The position numbers and the translations under genes were made by a program. DNA of 64,000 bases from the NCBI GenBank assembly GCA_963575645.1, contig OY754467.1, forward strand, positions 9,114,001 through 9,178,000, written 5' to 3'. Under the pieces are notes generated by a model. It had not been told where the DNA came from. It did no database searches and saw only the letters and a program-made list of their open reading frames with translations. Below, piece after piece: positions 21,360-32,911 of the stretch. How positions within the stretch are numbered: the stretch's first letter is position 1; each line of letters opens with the position of its first letter. Source of the stretch: Xanthostigma xanthostigma (Eukaryota; Arthropoda; Insecta; Raphidioptera; Raphidiidae).

Positions 21360-22331
21360 TAGACTTAAAAATAATAACAGAGACAGATTTGTATAGATAT
21401 AGAGATTCATTAGGTATTGAATTATGAAGAGCTGTGAAAATGGGTGCCGGGCGGGTTCTGAAACGTTCAAATTTCAGCATACTTTTCCCGCTTTATAAGT
21501 TAGTTTGTATTATATATTTCAACATGCAATAATAGGATTTTGTAATAACACGTTCCATTTTGAAATATTTTTTTTTATTTAAAAAAATGATTCACATAGG
21601 TACTTAATTGTCATGGAACACCTTCGTCCTAATTTTATTCTCCGAACAGTCCAGAGCATTATTAATTTGTTATTTATAGTCAATATAATAAATCTAGATG
21701 AAATAAGATGATGATTAAATTCGGAGAAAACTGATTCGCGGAGACACGTTTGATTAATCTTAAGTTGGTATGATTTTATTGTGTTCTTTCAAGCATTATA
21801 CCATGAGCGCATGTGAGTGCATATCGCCAGACAATGCTTAAAATTATAGTAAAATTAAATTAGTCTTTATAATAAATTAAGTCTAAAATTTATGTCATTC
21901 TGTTGGTTCCATTGTTTACATCAGCGTTTCTGAAACTTGGATCCATGACAACGCTGTTCGAACATTGCCAACGTTGATAAAAACAATTTAAAAAACGTTT
22001 CGACAAATTTATTTTCATCTTCAGGACATCAGGGTAGTTGAAAGGGTGGTAAATTGTACTTCCTATTCTTAAATATACAATCATCTTTCTCTGGGTTACT
22101 ATATGATTTAATTTATTCTTCAGCCACTTTTCCTTAGCGCTTAACATTTATTGGAACAAAACTAATACAATGTGGCCAATATTCCCCAAAAACGGAAATT
22201 TTTTAGAAGCCATTCCTTACTGCCTCGGTTGGTCTCAAGCTTAATACAGTTCGGAACCCAAAGGAATGGTGAGACCTCTGGTGAGAAATGCGCCGAACTG
22301 TCCTAAGGGGGGTTTTTGACAGGTAAACATT
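21360..22331. other. unassigned stretch
   Basis: No gene recognised. About 22010-22040 on the minus strand carries CCTGAAGATGA...TCGAAACGTT, a motif also seen at 53229 and discussed as a finding. Confidence 0.35.
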
Positions 22332-22397
22332 GATTTAGAAGTGCATGATGGAGGCTAACATTGATTTGGGTTAGCCTCCATCATGCTCTTCTAAATC
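22332..22397. other. 28-bp-arm hairpin, miRNA-precursor-like
   Basis: Arms 22332-22359 and 22370-22397 pair at 27 of 28 positions around a 10-nt loop. The size (66 nt) fits a microRNA precursor, but the pairing is more perfect than most insect precursors. A short MITE remnant is the main alternative. Confidence 0.5.
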
Positions 22398-23002
22398 TTC
22401 TAATCGACTCGTGTTATATCAACTTCTTTGTCATCCGCAGTTCGTGGCAGTCGTTGACCAATCAGAAGAAAAACCTTTATTTTGAGGTTAAAAGTTGTCA
22501 AACGTGTTTTTCTTTTGGCTGAGCAGGGTAGGACTGTAGAAAGAGACACTGCGTGAGAAGTGGGGATTAAAAACTTGAGAATACGTGATTAATATTAGTT
22601 GAAAATAGATGCTGTTGAAAATACATGAGTCCGACTGTATTATGCTACCATTAGCAGGGGGAATCCCAGAAAAATAAAAGTTTGATGGTGAGTGTCGCGT
22701 TTGAATACAATACAGTGACTAGAATGCTTCCAAAATCTCACTTAAAAAAAAGTTTTCTATGCATCGGTCCCGGGCTGTCAATGACAATTTTCCAAAAATG
22801 GGCGAAAATTTCATTAATTATTTGGTCGTTCTTTGTGACTTCGTTAGTAGGCAAAAATATTTAGAAATGCTGGCGTAAAAAAATCACTGACAATAGTGAC
22901 AATCATACTAGAGAAATAATTCCGCCGATTTCTAATTGAATGTAGGTTAGGGAAGGTGATTGTAAAACAAAGGGAAAAATCAAAGATATATATTCAATTC
23001 AT
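22398..23002. other. unassigned stretch
   Basis: Nothing recognisable. The 60-codon frame 22682-22864 has no domain. Confidence 0.35.
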
Positions 23003-23380
23003 GCGCGTTATTCATGTTTTATCATGCCTAAAAACCGAACCCTAAATAGCCATTTACCGACTGGTGACAATTACTTGTCATAACTCAATGAAGATTCCTA
23101 CTAGCTCGGCCATTGTGGAGTAATGAAAATAAACGTAACTATTTTCTGAGTCGTAACGAAATAGTCGGTAACAACAACTCCGTTGTTACCCATTGAGGCT
23201 AAAATTGAGAGGCCGAATGTTTTCGACATGGAGTTTATTCATAACCGGCTAACCTCAAACCAAAACATTGAATCGTGCTGTTTGGTGCTGTTAGTATTGA
23301 CAGTTTTTTTTTATAAAGAAATAAATAGATATTTACAACATCTCATTAATAACAATAAATAAAACATGAATAACGCGCAA
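23003..23380. repeat. inverted-repeat pair around a 330-bp core
   Basis: GCGCGTTATTCATGTTTTAT near the left edge and its exact complement near the right edge face each other, which suggests a MITE. No target duplication was found, so the limits are those of the matching arms only. Confidence 0.4.
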
Positions 23381-23850
23381 TTGTTGAATAAAATTATGGG
23401 CGTAACTTGTAGGCTAAGTCATGACCTGTCAGCGCGATGAATGACTTTGACTACTAGTTACGCCAATAACTATTTGACATCTTCTAGCAAATCGCTGTAT
23501 GCATTTAAAAAAAAAATGTGTTCATAATAAGTGCATTTTTTGTACATTGACCGACGATTTAGGTGGAACTGGAATGGCTGCGTTTTTTTCTCTTCTATAG
23601 GTTTGTTTTATTATTTACGTTGGTAACTTGTACGTGTTGTATACAAAATTGGTTTCCGTTGTTAATGATCGCATTTTTCAATGTAATGATAGTGTTTTGT
23701 TAGGAATGGCGTAACGCATTGATCATTATTTCAAGTGTCCTCAATTAGCTGGAAGGAATTGCCTTAATTGAAGTTTAACTCAAGTTCAATGTTCCTAATT
23801 TTTATTATGATGTAACTCAGAACGAAGCCATAGGCACCCTAAAATATAAA

Positions 23851-24049
23851 CTAGCTGTAACCCGCGACTTCTTCCGCATGGAATTTTTTTTGCGCGAAAC
23901 CTCAATTATTTTTCTAAAATAAAAGTAGCCTAAGTTACTCCTTATAACATCAGCTATCTGCCAGTGAAAGTTTCGTCAAAATAGGTCCAGTCGTTTCGGA
24001 AATTAGCCAGAACAAACAGACAGACATTTTATTCATATACTTATATAGA
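23851..24049 (-). mobile_element. short Helitron, family Ha
   Basis: On the minus strand it runs A|TCTATATAAGTATATGAATA to GGGTTACAGCTAG|T and includes the segment CAGTGAAAGTTTCGTCAAAA shared with 5100-5260. At 199 bp it is internally reduced. The hairpin at the 3' end is weak. Confidence 0.65.
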
Positions 24050-24052
24050 TAG

Positions 24053-24258
24053 TAAGGTAAAAAAAAATATATACACAAAAAAGTGATGAAAACTGAAAAT
24101 TCGCTCTAGGAATCTTCAAAACTGTTCAATTACAGACAAAGTTACGATTTTATTTATTTGTATTAATTGAGCTAACGTCTGTATAATTCATTAAAAAAAC
24201 AACTCTCGCAGTATGTGGATTTTGTAATCCGTTACTATATAATATACAGACACAGAAG
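24053..24258 (+). repeat. repeat R205, copy 2
   Basis: It matches 17447-17653 over its whole length (GATGAAAACTGAAAATTCG ... CGTTACTATATAATATACAG). It also lies directly beyond a Helitron 5' terminus, here of a different Helitron family. Confidence 0.6.
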
Positions 24259-25564
24259 AATATTATGTGTACTGGCATGGCAGACACTTCGATTTTATTT
24301 ATTAGGGTAGGATGATATCACAACTTTCTGAACAAAAATGTTGAGTTATTTTAAGGAAGTAGGTACCCTCGGTACGCAGTAAGTCAAAGAATTTCAGTCT
24401 TCTACTTGAGTAACGTAGTATATAATTTGGCAACACCGCATGCCTTGCCATAGTTACAAGTGCTTATGTACGCAGCATAAGTCAGCACGCGGTGTCAAAT
24501 TCGCATTAATTTATGAAAATGAGCGAAAAAAGATATTATTGGTTGCCATGTTTATGAATTGCTAAAAAGCTCGGCTTTGTTTTAGTTATTTCTATTAACA
24601 TAAGCAAGCTTTAATACGTTTTGGAAAAAGAAAAATGTTCATAGAATATTCGTTTATATTTCCTGAAAATTTTATCAAAATCTGTTTGTCAATTCCAACG
24701 TAATAAATGATGGAGTGCGTCAAAATCACAGATTCTGATTAGACTTCATGTTAAGTGCAGCGAAATAAAATTATCAATATATTTTTTCAAAGTCAACCAA
24801 AAATCACAAAAATTTAACTGAGTCATTTTTGAAAAGGTTTTGACATATTTGCAAATTTTCGTAATTTTCTGTTTGTTAATTCATTTATCGAGGGTAGTTC
24901 CTTAAGTGCCGAAGCTCATGTAGTGTTCGTATGACGTATTTATGAACTATTTATGAATGGAAATTGTTCCTTGATAAATATCATAGCCTAACCTAAAAAT
25001 GCGTCATTGCAGTATGCCGATACTGTTTTGTAGATTGTTAATTAAAAAAAGTCGGGTATCCATGAGTTATTAATTGCAGTATTAAAATCACTTTGGGGCC
25101 TGTCTGTTCGGTGGGGCCTATCATAAACCCAAGTAGTTCTAATAAATATTGGCAGGTACTTCAAAAATATTTTTCGGAGCCTGACCGTTGGATTAGATGA
25201 GGTATAGCCCCTGTGTGCTGAGCTAGCATAAATCTCAACAAAAAAAAATAAAAAAACAAGTTTTATAACTGTGCCAAATTTCAGGTCGATAGCATAGATT
25301 CTCATTGTTGAAGTTTAGTGTCCCTCCAAACATTTCATTGTCTCTTACAAAATCTAATCTGGCACTGCAACGTTTCGTTAATAAACGCATAGGGTCAACG
25401 TTAACTGCTAGATGCCGTTTATGAGAATATCTCAAACACAATGGTTCCTCTGATGACATTGACCGGTATTTTGAACTCGTACGTGTTTTGTGTCGAGCTG
25501 CTGTTCGAGTTTCGACCGTTGCTGCCGCCTAGCGGCGACTCATCGTAAGCTGTGACAAGTGAAG
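24259..25564. other. unassigned stretch
   Basis: AT-rich until about 25440, then more GC-rich toward the open frame at 25565. No repeat terminus or domain recognised. Confidence 0.35.
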
Positions 25565-25870
25565 ATGCCGCACTCGCAAAGGTGGTACCGCAGAGAGCCG
25601 CGGCAGTTCACGGAGATTCGTGTAGGTGGCACTGGATGTTCCGCGATCTCTTCTCAACTTTACCAGACGCAAGAGTTCAAGGTTGTTGAAAACAACTTCT
25701 TTTACTCTGTGTTGTTGGCTAAGAAACGCTCTTTGATATTAGGTAACTGTTGTTGGTTTCCCGCGCTCGTTAACCCAGTATGTGCGATTTTTTTACTCGA
25801 AACTGAAAAATTTCGACATAAACCCTATGCGATGCTCCCGGTTACCACGATTTCCGATTTTTTGACCTGA
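25565..25870 (+). CDS. weak candidate coding segment, unknown product
   Basis: An ATG-started frame of 101 codons with base composition nearer 50 % GC than its AT-rich surroundings. I recognise no domain. An AG|GTAACT donor-like site follows ATATTAG at about 25742, so a host exon is conceivable. The last codons run into a U2 repeat copy. It could equally be chance or an old repeat. Confidence 0.2.
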   Translation: MPHSQRWYRREPRQFTEIRVGGTGCSAISSQLYQTQEFKVVENNFFYSVLLAKKRSLILGNCCWFPALVNPVCAIFLLETEKFRHKPYAMLPVTTISDFLT

Positions 25871-26060
25871 TAACGTCTTATAAATTGATGAATCATGTCA
25901 ATATAAAAAGATGAAACACCGGCTGCATGCACGAAAAAGTGTAACGTTCCTAACGTTCCGCCTGACCCTGTGCGTGATTATTAAATATGATATTCGAGCG
26001 GAATACGTTATCACATAAAACTATCGTCCGTAAACCGACTTTACAGACAACAAATTTTTT
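25866..26060 (-). repeat. unclassified family U2, internally deleted copy
   Basis: It has both U2 ends (GATAACGTCTTATAAATTGA on the left, ACCGACTTTACAGACAAC on the right) joined by only about 60 bases, so the middle of the element is missing. Confidence 0.6.
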
Positions 26061-26267
26061 GGACAGATCAGGAATGCGAGCGCAATCGTGATCTGCCTGG
26101 AATGTTCGTAATTGTGATGAAAAACATGACCTCTCTGCGAACGGTAATATTATCCTCATACTCATGCGCAGTAGCTAAGAACTGTTTTGTATCGGTTTTG
26201 TGCTTGCGGCGACTTTGGAACAAAGTCTTTTTCATACTCCTTTAAAAAAAAAATAAGTAAAAAACTA

Positions 26268-26734
26268 AAACCCGACTACAGAAAAGTATGAAACAAGAAA
26301 ATACTCTCATCTGAGGATAGCCGTGGTCATATGCCACTTACCCTAACAAAACATTACATTTTAACAGTACAGTAAGCGATCATAAGCTCTAGGGCAAAGT
26401 GCATCACGCTTACATCTAGATGGACCTCCTATATATGAGATGGCATACGACCACGGCTATCCTCAGATAAGAACATTTTCTTGTTTCATACTTTTCACTA
26501 GTTTTTTTTATTAAAATTATTTTTTTGAATTTATTTTTTATTTGTTTTCAATTTGCTCCCCACTGGGACCAAAATTCAAAAATAAACGTAGCCTATGTTA
26601 CGCGGGCCATAATAACGAATCGATTGACACCTTACTTATCAAAATCGGATGAATAGCTTAGGCGCTACAGTGGAACATCCATAGACTGCTAAACACATAA
26701 CCCTTCCTTTTGGCTTCGCCGTAGTCGGGTAAAA
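26268..26734. mobile_element. element with AAACCCGACTAC inverted ends
   Basis: The left end AAAACCCGACTAC faces GTAGTCGGGTAAAAA on the right. The right end, with CCTTCCTTTTGGCTTCGCC, is repeated at 32398-32437. It appears to contain the smaller MITE at 26281-26499. No coding sequence. Confidence 0.5.
26281..26499. mobile_element. MITE with ~55-bp TIRs
   Basis: The ends GAAAAGTATGAAACAAGAAA and TTTCTTGTTTCATACTTTTC are inverted and continue through GATAGCCGTGGTC. No clear target duplication; superfamily unknown. Confidence 0.6.
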
Positions 26735-26769
26735 ATTGATATTCGTTACATCACTACTTGATATGTTGA

Positions 26770-27027
26770 CAAGGGCGTAGATAAGGGGGGTAATTCCCCC
26801 CCCCAGGATTATAATACAAAAATAAAACTGAAAATAATACGAATACCTGGCTAAAAAATTAAATTTAGAAATACTTACTTCTTGAAAAAAAATTGTAAAA
26901 TTGGTTTGGTAGTTAATATTTTGCTTGACACCTTCCTTCGTGAGTATTGTGTGATATTGATAAAACTTAAAAAAAATATTGATTTTTTTGCTTTGCCCCC
27001 CCAGGAAATAAAATATCTACGCCCTTG
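26770..27027. mobile_element. hAT MITE with near-exact 8-bp TSD
   Basis: The termini are CAAGGGCGTAGATA and TATCTACGCCCTTG. The flanks TATGTTGA and TATGTTGG agree at 7 of 8 bases. Runs of G and C lie just inside. A diverged partial copy is at 56627-56851. Confidence 0.75.
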
Positions 27028-27035
27028 TATGTTGG

Positions 27036-28312
27036 AAGAGGCATGTGCTGACTCGTACTCATATTTCTTCCAGCTTCCATCTGCACAAACGTGACCTTTT
27101 TCTACATCGTCTATTATCTTCAATTACAGAAAATATTTTCTTAAAATAATAGCAGCTTCGAGCGTACATTTTTATTGTATGTGTAATATTTAATGATATA
27201 AATGGATTGAAAATGGATATACTGTGTGCGATTATTGAAATATGTACATCATAATATTATAACCATATATTATATTAGAAATTATAACTATGTATTCTTT
27301 TTACGCCCTGGAGTATGTTCGTTTCTTATTTCATACATTTACCAGAATGGTTTTTTGAAGTAAAACTTCTTTACGCACGCTTGACTTGAGGAGTAAGCTG
27401 GTGAATGCCTGACGAGAGATTTACGGAAGTATGATAGGGCGAGATGAACGGAAGTTGAGAGGGAGATATAAGTTAGGGAAGATAGAAAGAGAATGACAGT
27501 TACTTCACTGCCTAGTGGCGCCATCAGGTGGCCGAGAATATAAGCAGTACTAACAATAGAATGACACATACTTTGCTTGCCAGTGGCGCTATCGGGTGAC
27601 AGAAAAGATTTGTAAACCTACTTTAAATAATATTTCATAAAGATTTACGCTTAAAATCCAACGAGAGCTAAGTAATTGCAATGTATTATTTTTGTTTTCA
27701 TTATGTTTATGTTTATATTTCTTTCTTCTTACATTAGACTGTTCATTTCGTTCTTGAACAGTTTTATAAATTAATATTTTGTTCAATACATTAAATATTC
27801 TACGTTTAAGGTGAACCGTGAATAAGATTGTAAAATCATTTTAAAGTTCATATTTTGTGAATAATAACAAATTATGGCAGGAAGATGTTTTACTTCAGTC
27901 GTGTGGTCTAAGGCACACTCGTTTTTGAACTAAAACTTCTCTAGGCTCGTGAAGGAGCTCGGTACTCGGTGAGTCGGTGTTACGAATAAATGTGATGTTT
28001 TTGCGCGGTCTGCAAAGTTCATGCATGCAGTATAGCGCATCTAATAATATAACAAAAAATTCTTTGCCTATGTAACGCTCAAAGACGGGATAGCGGCCGA
28101 TAATAATTTTTCCGTTAAATTTGTTCCCATCGATCGATTTGATCAGTCAAATAATTGAACTATCTTATCGACGCGTGCAAACAAAAATAGAGTTATATTT
28201 CAAACGTTAAAGTAAATAGTAGAGCGATTCCTACGTTTTAAATAAAGCATCCTTTATTTTATCTCTGTAAAGGTATGACAACAGTTCTGTTAGCTCACAA
28301 TATAAACATTGT
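27036..28312. other. unassigned AT-rich stretch
   Basis: Nothing recognisable; the short frames on both strands carry no domain. Confidence 0.35.
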
Positions 28313-28715
28313 CAGACCTTTTTAACCGACGAAAAACAAAAACGGAGGAGGTTCTCAAGTCGACGCGTATATTTTTTTTTTTTTTTATGTATGACCACGC
28401 ATAACTTTTTATAGAGTAGTCCGATTTTGATAAATATTTTTTTGTTTGAAAGGGTATACCCCGAAGTTGGTCCCATATAAATTTGGTAAAAAAATTCCAA
28501 CCCTAAGGGTAGGAAAACAGGGGATGATTGATTGTTCACTCACTGATTGTAATGTATGACCACACATAACTTTTTACAGAGTAGTCCGATTTTGATAATT
28601 ATTTTTTTATTGAATAGGGTACACCTCGAGGTTGGTCTCATATAAATTTGGGAAAAAAATTCTTACCCTAAGGGTGGGAAAATAGGGGTGATTTATTGTT
28701 CACTCATAGATTTTC
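28313..28715 (+). repeat. repeat with two 166-bp tandem units
   Basis: It opens with TTTTTAACCGACGAAAAAC and GGAGGAGGTTCTCAA. Two units follow, starting ATGTATGACCACGCATAAC (28387) and ATGTATGACCACACATAAC (28553), each with GAGTAGTCCGATTTTGATAA and TTGGTC(C/T)CATATAAATTT. I recall this repeat style from lepidopteran genomes; the class is unknown. Confidence 0.6.
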
Positions 28716-28770
28716 ATGCTGAGTTGTGTATTACAATTATAAATTATATAGCCACAAAAAATTATAAAAT

Positions 28771-29125
28771 AAAAACTTTTTAACAAAAAAATTAAACCGC
28801 CGAAAAACTGCAGAAAAGCAAAAAATAATAAATCTTTTTATTTAACTAAGTAGTTGAACGTACGTGACAGTCTAGTATATCTAAGTAATTTTGAGTCGGC
28901 GTCAAACAATCAATGAACAAAGATAAAAGAAATAACCAAATCAAATTAGAGAACTCTCGTGAACTCTCAGAGATTTCCGGCGAAGGATTGTTGACGCCGA
29001 CTCAAAATTACTTAGATATACTAGACTGTCACGTACGTTCAACTACTTAGTTAAATAAAAAGATTTATTATTTTTTGCTTTTCTGCAGTTTTTCGGCGGT
29101 TTAATTTTTTTGTTAAAAAGTTTTT
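28771..29125. repeat. long near-perfect hairpin, 140-bp arms
   Basis: Arms 28771-28911 and 28986-29125 are reverse complements with, on my reading, one single-base indel near the loop and no substitution. The spacer is 74 bases. Nothing in the arms looks coding. It may be a fold-back element, a recent inverted duplication, or a source of double-stranded RNA. Confidence 0.85.
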
Positions 29126-29672
29126 TATTATCCTAAATCAAATATAATAATCATAACATTACATTTTCTGTAGCGTCTGGAATAACTACGAAAATAGTAT
29201 ACCTACAGATACAATTTTCTCTCATAAAATATTATTAGTGGACCCGTTCAAAACTTTTTTGCATGCATTTTTTATATTATACTAGCGGTCCCGCCCGGTT
29301 TCACCCGGGTGCAAAAGAACGAATGAGGAAGGGAGGGACATGAGTACTCACATTCATCTTATTTTACCGAGATGAATGTTGTGTCTTCATGATGATCGGA
29401 GTTACCGTTCAAAAGTTTTTTTCGTAAAAATCAGTAATTATACTTTTTATAATAAATTTCTTTTAAATCAATTAATTACTGGAATTAATAAAATATAATA
29501 AATATTTCATTGAAAACACTGTGGGAAAATTATTTTTATATAGGTCCCTATAGTTATAACAGTTTTCAAATGAGCTATTACCTAATTAGATTTATTTCAT
29601 TTTAATTAGTCATAAATAAAATTAAAATAAATTTAAATGTAAGAAAGTAATGTAGAAAATTAAAAATATATT

Positions 29673-29736
29673 CGCCCAACGAACCGACGACCCTTATATT
29701 AAGAGTCACGTACTCTACCGACTGAGCCAGCCGGGC
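29673..29736 (-). tRNA. tRNA-Lys(CTT)-like pseudogene, T-arm deleted
   Basis: 64 nt: GCCCGGCTGGCTCAGTCGG at the 5' side, anticodon loop CTCTTAA, acceptor 3' strand TTGGGCG still close to tRNA-Lys. About 9 bases of the T arm are lost, so the B box is broken and it cannot fold as a tRNA. Confidence 0.6.
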
Positions 29737-29907
29737 TTCTGATGTGCAACGCTAATATTGGTATATTTAGTTACGGCATTTCACCTAAATAGAAGCTTAT
29801 TTTTGAGAGACATTTTGCAACATTTTTCATTTATGCTCCGCTCCTATTGGTCGTAGCGTGATATTATATAGCCTATAGCCTTCCTCGATAAATGGGCTAT
29901 CCAACAA

Positions 29908-30654
29908 AAAAAATTTGAAAAGAAGTTTGACCCTGCAGGCCATCCCTGTAACTTCCCGCTATTTTCGATTTCAAAACGCTCAAAAATATATAAAATATAG
30001 CAAGAAGTTTATTTTTTAGCTCTTCGAGCTCAAAAAAAAAAACACTTTGTTACGAAATTTTCGTTCACGGTATCTCATGAACAAATGAACCATTTAGATG
30101 CGATTTGCGGCAGTCGACGCAATTGTTTAACCTAAAAAAGTAATTTATTACAGAAAAATCGATCTCATAGGAATTTTACGAGTAATGAACCGATTTTGAT
30201 GCGGTTTGCGGAAATCGACGCAGTTTGTTAAGGAGAAGAGCTGATTAGATTTTGGAATTAATCGGTTTAGTAGTTTAGAAAATATTTTACAAATACAAAT
30301 TTTAAAAAATTTTTGAAACTTGTTTTTTTAAGATATCTCAAAATTTTTTGAGCCGAATCATTTCAAATTTTCAGGAAGTCTAAGTTCACCAAGATCACGT
30401 CAGATGCCGCAAACCGCGTTTCAGTCGGACACTCCGTTCAAAAGATATAAAAGGTTTACATACATACATACACACATACACACACACATACAGCCCTACG
30501 GACATCATCGCCAAAATAGTTTCAATAGCTTCCTAGGACCTCAAAACGTCGAGATCTGGCGAAAACTCGATTTTCGAAAATCGGGGTGAAACCAATAACT
30601 TCCCGATTTTTGAAAAAAAAAATTTTTTTTTTTTTATAGCGGGAAGTTAAAAAT
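29908..30654 (+). mobile_element. element E2, copy 1 (nested in Helitron)
   Basis: It carries AACTTCCCGCTAT and the inverted ATAGCGGGAAGTT, poly-A/T runs at one end, a CA-rich microsatellite (30461-30490), and internal ~100-150-bp units with TTCGTTCACGGTATCTCATG. An outer tail, AGTTTGACCCTGCAGGCC, is shared with copy 3. No coding sequence; superfamily unknown. Confidence 0.65.
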
Positions 30655-31445
30655 TTCAATTCGAACCAGAAGTCCCTGAGATTAGCGAAGCCAATCAAAC
30701 AAACAAACAAACTCTTCAGCTTTATAAATTAGTATAGAGTATAGACCTATAGATAGACGATTACATTGGAAATGAGATTAGAATGTTATGTTTGTAAATA
30801 AAATCGAAATATGCGTCTTAAATCACACCTTTTACAATACCGATCATCTTTTGAAGATAAACGGCTATAAATTTTCGATAAAAAGTGCGTTTTACAAACA
30901 TTTCTCGTGAATTTGGCTCAAGAAAACTAGAATCATAAGCTCGCATCAGTGGCGTACCACCTCGAAACTAAAAGGGCTATCGAAGAACTGAAAAGTATTT
31001 GTCAAGTTTTTTTTTCTTTATACTTTAAATGCCCGTCTATTGAAAGGGCAGGTCTTAAAGGACAAGTAAAAAAGTTCATGGCGCATCCTTGCTGTTACCA
31101 GTGGCGTAACAATTGGGTGGCAGGACTGGCAAAATGCCACGGGCTCCCGGTCGGAGGGGTCCACCAGCCCGAGAATTCCGTGAGCACAGGAGGATCCTAA
31201 CATTTATTATTACAATATTTAGTAAAATTTATTATAGTTGTGTATGTAATTAATTTAAGTTACCTACACAAATTAAACAAAAAAATGTATCTATCTCCAT
31301 TAATACAAAAAAAAAACAGCACAAAACTTCAAATCATTGCAATTATCCGAAACAAGATGGCGAATAATGGGCGCCATATTGATTTTTTCAATAGTCTGTG
31401 ACACCTTTATCATTGAGTCGAATCGAATGACTCCTCATATCGTCA

Positions 31446-31818
31446 TTGGTTCTGTAATACCTCCTATGTGCAAAAAGTAAAATTTGCAGGAAAGGCCAAA
31501 AAGTGGTTATTTCAACAATGGATAGTAAGAACTAGCAATTTCAGAGTTATATTACTAATTCATACTTATCTTTACTATACATGTTTAATTAAGACGAAGT
31601 ATTTTCTCAAAAAATATTTAACGTTAATTTCGAATTTATTGGCACATGGGAGGAATTATTTGATACAACTTTTCACATAAGAGTTATTTCCCCTTGTTGG
31701 TTACTGTAAAATTAATTTGGAGGTATTACTAGTGTATAGAGCTCCGTTTCCTGAATCTTTTCATCCAAAAAACGTAAAATCAGCTAACTATGCACATAGG
31801 AGCTATTACAGAACCAAC
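31446..31818. mobile_element. TIR MITE M1, copy 2
   Basis: The reverse complement of 5286-5656 over its whole length. Its ends TTGGTTCTGTAATACCTCCT and AGGAGCTATTACAGAACCAA are inverted. Both flanks carry ATATCGTC / GACGATAT, which extends the apparent inverted repeat. Confidence 0.75.
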
Positions 31819-32391
31819 GACGATATATCAAAACCGATTCATTAATTTGATCTCTAGGACTAGGAGATCAGAAGGGCACATCCACCCACATACATAGTAG
31901 GCTGTTAAGAGTATTCGTCCCTGCAAACACCCCCTGCACCCTTCATCTCAAATCTTTTCCCCTCGCCTAAAAACGGTTCGCGCTCTCCCGACGCTATTTT
32001 TAAAGCTAGAGGGTTCTGGTAAACGCCAAATGAAAGACAAAGAATCAGACTACAGATCCTTCAGGCGAATTTTTTGAAAAACAGTTTCGCCTACGTGTGA
32101 AATATTACGTAGCTTATTATTTTTTTCAAAAGGCTGTAAGTTTTTTCAGGATTTTTTTTCAAAAAATACGCCTTGTTGGTTACTGTAAAATTAATTTGGA
32201 GGTATTACTAGTGTATAGAGATCCGTTTCCTGAATCTTTTCATCTAAAAAACGTAAAATCTGCCAACTATGCACATAGAAGCTGTTACAGAACCAACGAC
32301 GATATATCAAAACCGGTTCATTAATTTGATCTCTAGGACTAGGAGACCAGTAGGGCACATCCATACCCACATACATAGTAGACTGTTAAAA
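31692..32391 (+). repeat. tandem duplication taking in half of M1
   Basis: 31692-31910 (right half of M1 plus ~90 bp of flank) recurs at 32171-32391 with an offset of 479-481 bp. The second copy includes the M1 right terminus but not the left, so the duplication came after the M1 insertion. Confidence 0.65.
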
Positions 32392-32437
32392 TCGTAATCC
32401 TTCCTTTCGGCATCGCTGTAGTCGGGTAAAAATAGTG

Positions 32438-32911
32438 ATCCGCAGCGAGGGGTTGTTTATTTCCTCAGCGAGCAGCCGCTGAACTGGTTCACCTTCTCTC
32501 TATACCTATATATGTACCTCAGCTCACATTTCTTGTACCCGGCGCGACGACGCCATTGTTCGCTTGTACAGTGAACATAACATTTTGTTCAACGATTTCT
32601 GTTCTCCTGCTACAGTTAACTTTGTTACTGAATTCCTGCAGCTGACGGACAGTTTAGTTTTGGTATATCACGAATCGAAGTTAGACTATTGTTACATGTT
32701 ATGGGCTCCTGATAACCAGAAAAAATTAATAATTATTTGTTTCTTTTAACAATTAAAAAACGCATTTCAACAACTACTTATATAATCTTAATAATCAAAT
32801 ATTAGGTACAATGTAATTATTTGTCTTGTTCTCTATAATCAAAAAAAAATTAAATTTGCTCCTGATAATCAGAAAAATATACGCGTTAAGATCTTATTTT
32901 GCTGGATAAAA
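32438..32911. other. unassigned stretch
   Basis: Nothing recognisable apart from a short AGAAAAAATTAA/AGAAAAATATA duplication. Confidence 0.35.

Larger units (their letters stand above)
29282..30738 (-). mobile_element. Helitron, family Hb, with tRNA-Lys cargo and nested E2 element
   Basis: The minus-strand 5' end is TCTATACTAATTTATAAAGC and the 3' end is CACCCGGGTGAAACCGGGCG...CTAG|T. The longer form of the tRNA-bearing block occupies ~29428-29795. An E2 element (~29908-30654) is inserted within the run of A after GGGCTATCCAAC. Confidence 0.78.

Noticed and set aside
28313-28715. CRISPR-like array
   Set aside because: Only two long (166-bp) direct repeats with no spacers; an ordinary eukaryotic tandem repeat.
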